A stretch of DNA of 64,000 bases from Megalopta genalis. Its lineage: Eukaryota > Arthropoda > Insecta > Hymenoptera > Halictidae. The DNA is taken from contig NC_135013.1 in assembly GCF_051020955.1 (NCBI RefSeq), positions 248,001 to 312,000 of the forward strand. The letters run 5' to 3'. Within the stretch, counting starts at the first letter, position 1. Each line of letters begins with the position of its first letter. The notes under the pieces were generated by a model. It ran no database searches, was not told the origin of the DNA, and saw only the letters and a list, made by a program, of their open reading frames with translations. The position numbers and the translations under genes were made by a program. Positions 22,545 through 34,559 of this stretch are shown here, piece by piece.

Positions 22545-24812
22545 TTAACCCTTTCGCTACTACGGGCGACTATAGTGGCACTCCATATGCTGCCACTGTG
22601 GTACGACAGGCGACTATAGTGGCACTCCATACAGTGTCACTGTAGTACCACGGGCGACTATAGTTTCTCTCCGCAAGATGTCACTGAGGTACAACGCGCG
22701 AAATATCTAAATGGTAAATAAATAATATAAATAGTTATTTAAGAAAAAACTGATTGCTTAGCAACCCAAATATTTTAAGTATCAGCCTGTAGTAATTTGT
22801 TTGATTCGATTTGTTCGATTCGAAAGTCAGTGTTTACTGGAAAAAGATAATTCACCTTATTTTTCTCCGAATAACGGATACGTACGTTTTTAGATTTTCT
22901 AACCATATTTAGGTTAATTATTTGTGAACAGATTTTATCTTACCCTTAAAATGACGACGAATAATAACGGAAAAAGATGTGTAGATTTAAATCAAAATTA
23001 TTTGGACCTGTCAGAAGGTGACGAAATAAATTTAAATTTGGCAAGGAAGAGACTTGAAAACAGTAAAAGATTTCGAACAATGAGATACAGCAAATCCGAA
23101 ATCGAAGAAGACAGTTCATCGGAAAAAGATATTAGAAGAATTACATGGAGCAACAAGTTTTTCCAACCGACTGTCCATAAATTCAATTCCCAGCATTCCG
23201 GAATTAAAGTATCAATTAGCTATTTAGCACCGATTTTAGATTATTTTAAATTATTTTTCTTCGAAGATTTTATAAATTTTATTGTTCGCACGACAAACAG
23301 CTATCGTAGTAGCCTTGATAATAATCATAAGAAAATAAATTCCCAAAATACTTCTGTCGGAGAAATGTATTGCTTTCTCGCCCTCAAATTATTGATGTCG
23401 CGAAACAGAAAACTGTCATATTCCGAATACTGGTCTAACGACAAACTTTTGAGGAGCAACATTTTTGGAGAGGTCATGTGTAGGGATCGGTTTTTATAAT
23501 TGTTAAAAATTTTACATTTTAATTCGAACAATATGACCGCAGATGTTGATAAATTATACAGAATAAGAGAAATTTGTGATAAGCTGCGACAACGTTTTCA
23601 GGAGGTGTTTTATCCTTTCGAAAATCTATGTATTGACGAAAGCTTACTCCTGTATAAAGGAAGATTATCATTTAAGCAATACATTCCCTCTAAAAGAAAC
23701 AGATTTGGGATAAAATCATTTGTTTTATGTGATTCTAAATCGGGGTTTGTGCAGGATCTTATTATTTATAATGGCTCATTAACTAATGTAAACTGCGTAA
23801 ATCAATTTATTGGAAAGTCAGGAAACATAGTAATGGAATTATTGAAACCATATTTAAACAATGGTCATACATTATACGTAGACAATTATTATACAAGCCC
23901 CGCACTTTTTATTCTTTTGCATCAAAATCAAATCAACGCTTGTGGAACAGTACGTAAAAGGCGAAAAGGCATGCCAAATATTCAAAATACATTAAAAACT
24001 GATGAAGCAAGTTTTCGCTCCTCGAGGCATTTATTAGCGATGAAATGGTGTGATAAAAGAGACGTATACATGTGTGCTATCTTCTTTCCATACCGAAGAA
24101 TTTGCTGAAACAAAACGTCACTTCCGGACTCGAGAAATGATTATGAGAAACCAAAGTGTGTTATTGATTACAATAAATTAATGGGAACCGTAGACAAAAC
24201 AGATATGGTTATTAGCACCATTCACTCACAAAGCAAAACGTTGAAATGGTACAAAAAATATTTTTTTCATTTAATTGACATCTGCGTTTGGAACGCTTGT
24301 TGCTTATATAAGTTAAAAACTAAAAAACAAATATCAATGGCAAGCTTTCATCTACAGTTAATTCGTCAACTTTTAAACCATTATCAATCTGAAAATAAGA
24401 ATACCGTTGCGAATAAATCAGCAGAAACGAATCCACTTCGCATTTGTGGAGGACATTTCCCGTCGAAATATACAAATGAAAAAACAAAACGAAAGAATCC
24501 GCTCCGAAAGTGTGTAGTTTGTTCGAAAAATGACAAGTGGTGTAGATCGCGATATCAGTGCCAAATTTGCAATGTTGGCCTGTGTATAACTCCATGTTTT
24601 GAAGCATATCATACGCAGTTACACTATTAAAAGCCATTATAATCATACAATTATATTATGTTATATTGTTTTTTATTTTATTATGTAATATTATTTTATC
24701 ATATTGTTTATTCCTTTATTATGTTATATTATTTTATTATTAATACCCTGAAATATTGCTCCGTACAGTGGGAGCACCGCGGCGGAGAACCTGCCCGTAG
24801 CGAAAGGGTTAA
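22545..24812 (+). mobile_element. Full-length piggyBac transposon
   Basis: TTAA at 22545-22548 and 24809-24812 flank inverted ends CCCTTTCGCTACTACGGGCG and, on the right, CCCTTTCGCTACGGGCAGG reverse-complemented. Subterminal repeats of GGCGACTATAGTGGCACTCC lie at the left. At about 2.27 kb it has the full size. It sits inside the TACAGGGTGT transposon; the unoccupied site is kept at 55266-55269. Confidence 0.93.
22951..24630 (+). pseudogene. piggyBac transposase, nonsense and frameshift mutated
   Basis: One long frame starts MTTNNNGKRC and covers the DDE domain: DESLLLYKGR, then VDNYYTSP, then DYNKLMGTVDKTD, which carry the conserved Asp residues. A Cys-rich C-terminal domain follows (CVVCSKNDKWC, CQICNVGLC), as expected for a piggyBac transposase that cuts and pastes at TTAA. 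It is broken by an in-frame TAA at 23497-23499 and, near 24070-24140, by two frameshifts around an in-frame TGA; the text there reads FHTEEFAETKRHFRTRE in another frame. So few lesions suggest fairly recent death. Confidence 0.9.
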
Positions 24813-25050
24813 TTGTGACTTACCCCAAGCGGCGTCTGATTCCTCGCACACTTTCTGTGCCGTCCTCCTCTATTAGCGCCTGTACATCATTTTCTGATCG
24901 GAGGATCCGTGCAGAAAATGATCTACCCGCCCCCTCGTCATTTGATGATGAGATGCCGCGAGAATAAATGTGTACTCAAATTTGGGAATTCTTCCCATAA
25001 TCTCCTCACAGTCGCGGCGGCATTTCCTTCGCACTGCGCGAATATCTAAA

Positions 25051-25820
25051 ATATTTGTAATTACGTTGTAATAACATTAAGGGTAAAAAGGAAAAATATT
25101 ACTTCTAAGCATGAAAGAAATTAATTATCTTCTTCAAATTATGTATGATTAGATATGAATAATGTAGTTACAAAACAAGTATAGTTTTATTGCAGAAAGA
25201 TTCACAATTGTTGAGATAACGGTAATGTCCCATTCAATATGTGTCTCATTCATGGTAGTTCTCCCTTACGTAAAAAGGTTCATTTGTTTTTGTATTAATA
25301 CATAACATAAATGTAGATACACTTGAAATATATACCCGTCAAAACATTTTCCGATAAATGGTGTATGATTTTGGTTGTGATCCATTGTAGAAGTTAATTA
25401 ATTGTACCACGTACATTTACAACAAAAATATTAGGATAATTTATTTGTTTTTACATCGTGTATAAAACAAAAGTGTGGCTTTCATGCCATCTCTACGCTA
25501 TCTTTCCTTATCACACACAAATACGAGCAAATGATAAAGACTATTCGTAACCAAGGCAGAGGACATTCTGTGTCCATCGTATTATTTCATAGGATGGATA
25601 ATAAACGGCAACCTCGTGTAGCGGAGGTTCTATTTTCGAATAGGAAGCAAACGTTTCCTGTACAAGCACGCGAAAGAAGACGTAGGAAATGAATGGCGTA
25701 GAATAAACCCGCGATTGTTACGGCCGACAGGTTGGCCCGTGCCAGCTCATTTGCGCTCGTCTGTTATTCTGGTTTTCTGACTGGCGCCAGCTTATGGACA
25801 ACGTATAACGATACGCGTAA
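25051..25820. other. Intergenic, nothing recognised
   Basis: AT-rich unique sequence without a supported gene. Confidence 0.5.
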
Positions 25821-26019
25821 TTAAAGGTAGAAACATGCTAATGTCACGTCACGTGAAATCATGTGAAATTATAGGAAAAATAATACGTGAAAACCGACTA
25901 CGCGTGAGGTGATACTGATCTATTTCTAACAGATTTAAAATAATAGAAATACGTAGGCTTACACTCTTGGAATGTCATGTTTTCATGTGACGTGACCTTA
26001 GTAGGTTTTTCTACCTTAA
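25821..26019. mobile_element. MITE of about 195 bp with GGTAGAAA...GTCACGTCAC ends
   Basis: Inverted ends AGGTAGAAACATGCTAATGT followed by CACGTCACGTGAAA on the left pair with the right end at 25976-26015. TTAA lies on both sides (25821-25824, 26016-26019), suggesting piggyBac-type mobilisation. Confidence 0.75.
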
Positions 26020-26880
26020 AGATTCAATATTTCTTTTCGAATTATAGTTATCGACTGCGGTAGACTCAACGAATCTTGCCAGAAATATCAATTTAGAACG
26101 TGGCCGCTATACAAAACACTTCAGGAAAAAATTAAAAAACCTTAAACTCCACGCTGATAACGCGTTCTTTTTCTACCAAAACAGATAACAAACAATTCCT
26201 TTTGATTCTGTAGAGGGATCCGAGAAACTTTTCTCTTGAATTCTTCTCGTTACTAACCTGCTAATTGGCCGAATAAAAATAGCGTATTCTTCACTCGTTT
26301 ATCACTAATCGTGCTTCTTATCTTCACGTTTATCGCTAATCGTGCATCAAATCTAATCGTCACGCTAATTTTACATATAACTCGTTTCATCACGGTTGTC
26401 GTTTCTGTATTCAATACTTTAGTTTCGAATGGTGACGTTCACAATTTTTGTGAACATATAATACTGTTTTTCTTCTTATTACATAGTTTTCAATTTCAAA
26501 GACGTTAAATGGAAACAAAAATCTAAGAATTATCTTTACGGACCTCGAAGCTTCAACTTGTATTGTATGCATTATGAGGTTAACAATTTCCCACGTATGT
26601 TTCAATTGTAAAATAGTGTAGGTTTTTATTTGAACACTAAATATATATCTAAAAAGATAAAAACAGGAGGCTAATTACGAACGAAAAACTATTACGAACT
26701 ATCTTACGACTAGAACAACTTTTAAATTGAAAAAAAAACAGCTGAAAGACGATTTCAACTTTACAATCACGCTTCACGCTCGTCACCGCCGCACCGTCGA
26801 TCGTCCCAAAATCAGCCCTCGCACCGACACCTCGTAACCATACTGTCCCTATTATCTTTACCCAGAATGATTCCGGTCGC
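26020..26880. other. Intergenic, nothing recognised
   Basis: No gene supported; short frames only. Confidence 0.5.
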
Positions 26881-27293
26881 CGCTCGACGGTTTTTAACGT
26901 GTATTTTATATACACGTGTATCCGTGTACTTAATATACACGTATATCCGTGTACACGTGTATAGATCCGTGCAATTGTAATGATCCGTGTATTTCAATAC
27001 ACGTGTACACGTGTATGTTCTGCTTTCAATTATACTTGAAAATTTTGAAACTTTATCCTGCATAAAATAATCATACAAAATAAAAATATGGATATATTAG
27101 TAACACATACATGTTTAATTACTCATTGAAATATACAGGTGGGCGTACATCGAAATACGCATGTACACATGGATTGAGCTACACGGATTTTTATACACGT
27201 GTACACGTATACTGGAATATATATGTGTACACGTGTGTTAAAAATGACACGGATCAAAACACGTGAAAATGAGATAAACGTGAAATAGAGATC
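26880..27293 (-). mobile_element. Dispersed repeat rich in CACGTG palindromes, copy B
   Basis: The reverse complement matches copy A at 13548-13768 and is longer. At least ten copies of (T)ACACGTGTA or CCGTGTA lie in two clusters, 26905-27015 and 27190-27265. A minus-strand acceptor-like TTTATGCAG precedes a frame reading DKVSKFSSIIESRTY, whose start parallels copy A. The class is unproven; subterminal repeat clusters would suit a hAT-like element. Confidence 0.65.
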
Positions 27294-29895
27294 ACTACTT
27301 TAAAGCTAAACTACGTTACACAGAATCTAGCATTTCAATAAAATTAAATATTCCTGTCAATATTGAATTGCAAAGAATTAAATAGTTATGATCGACGTAT
27401 TTCGTATTCTTCGTGCATCGTCCGAATATAAATTAAGTTTGCAATGCGGATTGCAAGGGAACTCATCGTATGCAAAATCGGCTGCCGAGACTGCAGGGTG
27501 AATTATGTCCATATTGCCGTATGTTATGGTTAACAAAGACACGGCTGGTACCGTCGCATCGTCATTTAAATGCTCTGCGAACTAACTTACAATTACCTAA
27601 TAATCCAAGAATACAAAAAGTGCATCAACTGCTATTATGCTGATAAATATATATGTAATCTAAACATACAACTGCTCTGGGATACTAAAACACGAACTTT
27701 ATTAATCTTTTGCACGAATACTGACATGATTATATTGCCAATCATCTCTTGACGAAATACAATCAAAATTAAATTTCATCAATTAAGTGGAATGTGTCAT
27801 GCAGCCCTTTCTTAGCAATTATATTCATAAAATGATTTATAATTTTCACCAAAAATATATGTAGTAAAGTAATCAAGGTAAACTATCAGTTATTTAAAAA
27901 ATTTTAGTGAAAAAAACTAGTAGCGAGAAATTGTTGAAAAACTATTAATGATTACATGATTAACAAACTACATGATTTAATATTTACAAATAACAATTAC
28001 AGTTAATTGTTTTGTTAATTATTATAATAATAACAAATACAGAAATGTTTTGTTTATTGATTAAAGTTATAACTTATAACTATAACTTATAATTAAAAAC
28101 ATTTGAATCAAAATAATAATTGTTAGGCAACGACTTTTTTCGTATTGATTGATGTCCCGGGTTCCAAATCATAGAAATATGTATATTGTTTTCTCATTAG
28201 ATGTCACAGAATAAAATAGAAATATTGAAAAGCTTACTCATAATTGATATATAAAATATTTTTAAATAACATTCTCATGGATAACAGAAATTTTTCGGAT
28301 CTTGCTAATAGAACCTACAGAAATCCATTAAATTTTCCGTGCTTCCTAAAGATTCCACAAATCAAAAGCAAGCTTGCCGTACAAATTGTCTGAATCAATT
28401 GTAACGAACAGAAATTCAATAAAAGTGTATTTCTTTTATTGATGATTTAAATAAATTAAAAGGAATATAAGAATATTATTAAATTCTTCTAATGTCTTTA
28501 ATGCTTGGAATTTTATCATAAATGCTTAATTTTTGTCACAAATGCCTAAAATCCGTGGTTCAGTTATTGCATGAAAGTCGCTTCTAGAATAACAACGAAT
28601 TAATTTTCGACGACCACAAAAGATTTCTATTCAGAAGTTCCACAATCCCTAATGAAACGGTCAAGTGCAATGGAATGTCAGAATCGATTGTTCCACAGTG
28701 GTCTGCTCGTTAACGGATTTCTTGTGTCGCGTGAATCTCAGTACGTATTCACGACAGTCTGATCGATAACAGGTCGTTCAAATGTTTGATCGATCTTCAT
28801 TGACATTGACCTTAACAACTCATGGTCGCGTATCTCGAACTGCGAAGAAAAAAACCTGGGAATCGCTCGGCTTGTATCTTGTATAGCACCGCAGCGATCC
28901 GCATTGCATAATCCACAATTTTATACAAATTAACTTACGATAAGCGTGATCACCGTCTTGGTAATTCTTGCTTTGCAGATCCGCCATTATAGATAATCAC
29001 TTAACTCTCGAGAAAATAAAAAGTTAAATCGCATAACTTTCGAGAATTTTCGGAACTATACTTCGCTCAAAGAGAACTGGCAAAAAATATAAACAGCTGC
29101 GCGCGGACGACGCGTGATCAGGCCAGGGCCGATTACAATTTCCAGATCCTTCTACATGAGGCTTCTGCATGCAAGGGTCCTCGATGAGAGTCCTTTAAAA
29201 TTCGTCCCTGAGCATCGTCGTCTAACAGCTACTGAGCTACAACAATCTGTTTACATTTTGTGTCAGTTCTCGCTGAACGTAATATAAGAATCAATTTATG
29301 CTTATCGATCAAGCAAATTCTGTTGGCCTCTGCTTTTGACGATGTTGGACTCTGACCACAGGTTCTCCGTTTTCACTTTGCCAAACGAACATTCAACGCG
29401 AATATTCAATTAACTTTGTATACTTAACTCGTATACAACACGCTGCGCTATGCGTGTTTCTAGATTTTACAAAGATTCAACAGAAATTCTTACAAAAGTG
29501 GATCTTATCGATCGCCGTCGCATGACATTTCTATTTCTAATAATGGTTTCAAAATGCTTAAATATTCGTTATTAGGCATAACTAAAAGAGCAGTTAACAG
29601 AAAGAATAAAACAGAATAGAGTTGTAAAATTTTTGCAGTTACATAATTATAAGGATGAGGAAATCGTCGTCGAAAATGCCGAGGAATTGCAGAGAAGCGA
29701 AGCGAAATTAAGTTGTTCATTCTACATGTTCGTACGAGATTCTTCAGCGTGCAAGTTTATGGCTCCTTGAGCGATACGGATACCTGCAAGGTCATCGAGT
29801 GTGCAAATACTGTGATTACAGCCGTGTACAGGTGCAGTTTCTTTCCCATTGTCAAGAGATGGAACGAAATTGATGTAAAACGGCATGCAGTTGGT
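27294..29895. other. Long AT-rich intergenic stretch
   Basis: No long frame or clear repeat boundary. It contains short low-complexity runs near 28000-28100 and a GC-richer patch near 29100-29200 that I cannot assign. Confidence 0.45.
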
Positions 29896-30525
29896 GACGA
29901 AAATATTGGGACACCTTTTAAAACGGAATAACTTTTTTAGAACTGGACTAAATGACTTGAATTTTTTTTAGATGCTAGATGGACCAGTCTATTAGACTAG
30001 AAAGAATGATAAATGAAAATAAAGCTAATAACAAAAATTTTTTAAATGTATTTTGTAGATCCTGATAACTTATATGCATGCTGAGCATTTCATTGAAATC
30101 AGTTGATCTTGATATGAGCTATAAACAATTAAATATCGTAAAAATCGCAGTCATGTCCCGATTTTTGACACTTTCAATCAATAAATGTGAGAAATCTGAA
30201 GTTTCTAAAATCATTTAACGCTTGTAACTTGACATTACGTTAATCGATATCAATAAAATTTTCTGCATGCATATAACTTATCGAGATCCACAAAATGCAT
30301 GTTTTTAAATTTTCGTTATGGCTTAGATAAAAAATGTTGAAGCACCAGAGTTTTTTATTTTCATTTATGATTCCAAATGATAGCAAAATTGTAACAAAAT
30401 AGTGGTGTCATTGTCTAGTGTACTAGTCCTATCATCTAAACAAAATTCTGTTATTCTGTTATTCTGTTTATAAATGTATAAATTCTATATTCTGTTTCAA
30501 AATGTGTCCTAACATTTTCGTTAAT
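29896..30525. mobile_element. Foldback MITE with long inverted ends
   Basis: The left end ACGAAAATATTGGGACACCT pairs with the right end near 30497-30523 (AGGACACATTTTGAAACAGA in reverse complement). Inner parts (GATAAATGAAAATAAA against TTTATTTTCATTTATGA) also pair. No transposase is present. Confidence 0.7.
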
Positions 30526-30794
30526 TAATTAGTCATAGGAATCCGACAATCAGTATAATTCTTTGAAGAATATTTCGACATCATGGTGAATACAGTCTGT
30601 TTTAGTAGTTAAAGTGTCGGGCAGAAAAATAGTTCACTTTACAATTAACGTAATTTTTGTTTAACATTACAACCAAAGTTTTGTTTCTAGACTTTGTAAA
30701 ATACCACTAGAAGCATATACAAATGAAATAGGATTTAACTTCGCCAGTTTAAACAATCTTATTTGGAAAACATATTTTTATGGAAATATATACA

Positions 30795-31355
30795 GTGGTA
30801 AATGATAGCACATTTAAGTAAAAATTATGTATAGCAATAAATCAACGAATGATATTTAATACTTAATATTTTGTGGTTCCTCCTTTACATTCATTAACAG
30901 TCATTAATTTTATCATAGTTTTTTTCTCTAATTGTTTATGCTGCAGCAATATCCTGCTGAAAAATACAAGGTGACCCTGAAAGTATGTGTAAGCTGACAT
31001 CAGGTAATTCCTCATAAAAAAACATGAGAAAAATATAGAATAACCTTTTTTGTTTAGGACGTAGTTTTCGCGAAAATTGAGTTTGAAAATTTGTTTTGTA
31101 CATACGCCCTTGCAATTATAGGCGATCTAATATTAAGTATTAAATATCATTCGTTGATTTATTACTCTACATAATTTTTAGTTAAATGTGTCATTATTTT
31201 GTCGCACCATGTTTTCATAAAAATTCTTTTCTTTCAAATAAAATTATTTGAATTGGCAGAATTTAATTCTATTTCATTCAACATTGATTGTAATATTAAA
31301 TAAATAGAAATCACTTATTGTTAAAGTATGTCATCTATTTGTCGCAGACTGTACA
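30795..31355. mobile_element. Tc1-like MITE with long inverted repeats
   Basis: An arm of about 70 bases at 30800-30880 (including ATAAATCAACGAATGATATT) pairs with 31128-31205. The ends ACAGTGGTAAATGATAGCAC and, on the right, TACAGTCTGCGACAAA in reverse complement resemble Tc1-type CAGTG ends. A second end-like motif near 31200 suggests a nested or rearranged copy. Confidence 0.65.
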
Positions 31356-31940
31356 TCTGATTCATCGATTTCGATTCGTTAGAAATAATTTCCTAAAAGT
31401 TCGTCACTTATTGTTGGCAAAGGTAATTCAAGGATATTGTGAATTTGAGTATATTTGAGTATTTGAAGGTAATGAAATGTTTGAATTCAGAAAAGAAAAT
31501 TCGAAAATTGAATTTGCAGGCATGAGAGGGGCAACATAAGAAGATGATAACAAAGATTGAGGAAAAAACTTCGAAAGCTGAATTTATGGGCGTAAGAGGA
31601 GCAAAATAGAAAAACGAGAAAATATTAATTCCTGAAGAAAATATCTATTCCTGTTGTTTATAAAATTATAAGGAATCGTTTTTCTCTAAACTCGAAGTCT
31701 CCGCAAAACTGTTTCTTGCCCGTGTCACCTAGGCCTGTGTATAAGAACGCTCGCGCGAAGTCATGTTTATATTGTCACGATGTACTTGTCCCCTGGGTCA
31801 AACTTCCAATAATCCTAATATCAAATCCGTCATCCATTTTCCATTGTTACCCGTGCAGCACCGTTCGTTCGGTCATTGCCCTCGTTCGCAGTAACGAACA
31901 TTCAGTATTGTCTAGTCTTCCCAATATTCAATTTGTACGG
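31356..31940. other. Intergenic upstream of a promoter-like core
   Basis: No gene seen. The last 200 bases are less AT-rich and lead into a TATA-initiator pair. Confidence 0.4.
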
Positions 31941-31974
31941 TATAAATAGACCCTCGATTGCAGCTGAAATCAGT
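31941..31974 (+). promoter_or_regulatory. TATA box plus TCAGT initiator
   Basis: TATAAATA at 31941-31948 and TCAGT at 31970-31974, about 31 bases apart: a good arthropod core promoter. No convincing coding frame follows (a 102-codon hydrophobic frame at 31958 lacks motifs), so an LTR or non-coding transcript is as likely as a gene. Confidence 0.55.
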
Positions 31975-32577
31975 TACGCTTGAAATAATCTCAGTGCTTA
32001 CTGTTACACTCTACGATCAGTTTTCTTTCACACCGTTACAGCTTTTTAACTATCACTTGTTCGCTTGGTCTAGTTTATCACTGTGCGCCTTACAGTTCAT
32101 ATTCATATATATATTTCTCTACAGTGTACCTTTCTCACCTCTATTATTCTGTATATTCTCGCTATATTTTGTTTCAATAGTACAAGTTCTTTTCACCTAT
32201 ACAGCCCACTCTCCAACCTGCAATCCCATCAAATCGAAGCTAGAGCTCTCAACACCTGTTATATAGCACAGAGTTCTTATTTTTATATCTTATAAATTCC
32301 ATTTGACTCATCATTTTTATTTTCAAGAACTTCTTTTTATGTATTCTCATTGGAACTTAAAGGCAAGAACGTTTTTGAAAAAAAAGTGTCAGCAGTACTG
32401 TTGTAAATAAAATTTATTCCAGCACTTTACCCATCCTTGGTTTTTACTGTTCAGCCGAAAATAGAAGGTATACGGATGTAAAAATCTCCTTTTATTCATA
32501 ACATTCACATCTGGTCAGCTACTGCGGTTGTTGATCACAATTCGTTAATAAATTGTCAATATAACAAATATTTATTA
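31975..32577. other. Possible transcribed leader, no gene recognised
   Basis: The sequence downstream of the promoter core lacks a supported frame. Confidence 0.35.
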
Positions 32578-33335
32578 TACAGGGTGTTCCATAATTATTT
32601 TAACAGCCGAAAATGAGAGGTAGCTGAGGTCATTTTAAGCAACTCTTTCCTTTGCGAAAATGTAATCTGCGGTTTCGTTTACGAGTTATTAACGAAAAAC
32701 ACTGACCAATGAGAGTCGAGGGCGCGAATTACAACGTGGTCGATCAATCGAGTGAAATGTGCTTCGGTCGTGGAGTACGATAGAAGATGGGGGGCACGGT
32801 GCTGCGTTCGAATCAATGAACAAGTCACGGAGCGTTAACTTCCGAATTTTATTTTACTACGTTACAGTGATAATTTTAAGAAAAACGCTATTCATCCTTA
32901 TTTCAGAATGTCTGAAGAATATTTACTAATTTTTCGGACTCGAAATAATAAGTAGTTTAACCGTGAGAGCCGTTTTAATTTTCTGGTGTGCATGACACAT
33001 CATGTGTACCATATGAAATTTTTTAGCTGGGTGTACAGTGAAGATGAACAAAGTACGTAAATAATATTTTAATTTAAATAATTCCACGTCCGAATACAAT
33101 TCAACGAACTATTCGCAAAGCTAATTTAATAAATAATAATCGCGTTAAAGGATGTAAGGGATATGTTTGTTAGAGAAATATGAAGAATATTATCAATAAG
33201 AAACTCACCCATTTAGTTATAAAGCCACTTCATGCATAGAAATGTGTGCTGGAGGATAGTGCATTGACCTCGTACAATGTATGATGAACTACACAGCTGA
33301 TCTGTATCGGACGGCGACGAACAGCTTTACTTTAC
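32578..33335 (+). mobile_element. TACAGGGTGT transposon, terminal fragment
   Basis: It starts TACAGGGTGTTCCATAATTA and follows the same order of motifs as 20468-21180, including GTTATTAACGAAAAACACTG and CACCCATTTAGTT. It covers the non-coding end only. It abuts a truncated unknown coding frame at 33347. Confidence 0.85.
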
Positions 33336-33346
33336 GACGAACTTCT

Positions 33347-33838
33347 TTAGCCCAACATTTGGAAATTACTATTTAAACGAATTGTTTCCGTTCTCCGTCT
33401 CTTCGTTCGGTCACTCCAATCGTCGAAGTTGGAAGGAGGACGACCGCTTAAATTTTTGACTTTATTGCTAACACAGGCGGTGGGCACTCGAAAACCTACC
33501 GATTCTGCCAGCCATTTTTCAAATTTTAAGAAAAATCTTTGTTCTACCCGGTGTACGTTCTTCCATTTGCATCTCAAGGCAGAACATAATTTTTTCATGG
33601 CTTGTGTCACACCATCGTTCATGTCGACCACAAATCCTTCTTGCTGCAATATTTTTTGCTTAAAATATTCTATTATTGAATTATTGTCATTATTCAAGTT
33701 CTCTTTAATAATAGGGTACACTTGTTTCCTAATTAGACAGTACTGACTGTCACGAGATCTTAAAAATAGAAAACCAAAAATTGAAACATTTTTTTCAATG
33801 TAACAAATTTCACTTTTTTTCAAAATAATTTTCGACAT
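33347..33838 (-). CDS. Unrecognised protein fragment with KRRRTETIR motif
   Basis: A 163-codon minus-strand frame begins MSKIILKKSEICYIEKN. I do not assign a domain. Near the C-terminus it has GRPPSNFDDWSDRTKRRRTE, a basic, Ser/Arg-rich pattern that I recall from uncharacterised, possibly transposon-derived arthropod proteins. The frame ends at 33347, about 10 bases from the TACAGGGTGT fragment, so it is probably 3'-truncated. Composition is more balanced than the AT-rich flanks, and the frame is long for this AT content, so real coding origin is likely. Function unknown. Confidence 0.55.
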   Translation of the reverse strand: MSKIILKKSEICYIEKNVSIFGFLFLRSRDSQYCLIRKQVYPIIKENLNNDNNSIIEYFKQKILQQEGFVVDMNDGVTQAMKKLCSALRCKWKNVHRVEQRFFLKFEKWLAESVGFRVPTACVSNKVKNLSGRPPSNFDDWSDRTKRRRTETIRLNSNFQMLG

Positions 33839-34559
33839 TGCCTAATAAAGTGTTTTTTCTAACATCTCAAAACAATGTAAGCAATTTGGCACGATTTTTA
33901 GAAAGTTATTCTGTTGACTCACAAAAATAACTGGAAAAAGTGCAATGTGATGCAGCCAATTTTTTAAGTGCAGCTAGATGAAATTATAAACTATGGCTCC
34001 TGTAAATTTGAAAGCAGGCCCTCGTAGGCCGCAAAAGTTTCGACTATATAACTTTACAATATCCATTTTACAAAATTGAAAAAAAAACACTTCCACAAAA
34101 ACGTACACGCTTTAAACTATTCACTACGTACTGTCGCTCTCGCTCGCGAGTAATGACTGTCCGAAAATCTCGAAATTTGAAGTGTAATTGCCATTCAGGT
34201 ATAAAAGTATGGGTCATCTCGTGTCATCTCGTTTTTCCTCGGCCACTTACCCGGCAATATATATATTTTGTCTGCGATCCAGGGAACCAAACACTATTGG
34301 AGCCTCGAGTGCCTGGTCGCAAGGATATCGTCAGTCGAAGGCGCGACACAATCGCCGCTCGCACTCAACATAATTTACGACAAACACACAACTGTTTCTT
34401 TCTCTTAGTACGACATTGACAGTATGCATTCGTTAGCCCGTCGACCGGATTTATGGCCATAGAAAACGAATTACGGTTTTTGCCCAATTCATGCGACTGT
34501 CCACCGTGGGTCCTATCGGCAGACCAGACCACCCGCGGGCCACGTGAAAATATTGGAAA
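33839..34559. other. Promoter-like region with TATA box
   Basis: No coding gene recognised. TATAAAAG at 34200-34207 is followed by a GC-richer leader; an 88-codon frame at 34153 lacks motifs. It may be an LTR remnant or the upstream region of the minus-strand frame at 33347-33838. Confidence 0.35.

Larger units (their letters stand above)
20468..25050 (-). mobile_element. TACAGGGTGT transposon (Tc1/mariner relative), copy 1, split by piggyBac
   Basis: The outer end at 20468 reads TACAGAGTGTTCCACAATTA on the plus strand. The body runs to about 25050 on the minus strand, interrupted by the piggyBac at 22545-24812. It matches the copy at about 54.9-57.4 kb in inverted orientation over nearly its whole length. 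The far terminal repeat is not visible in either copy. Confidence 0.87.

Noticed and set aside
31958..32266. 102-codon hydrophobic frame as a membrane protein
   Set aside because: AT-rich sequence easily gives hydrophobic frames; it starts inside the promoter core and has no other support.
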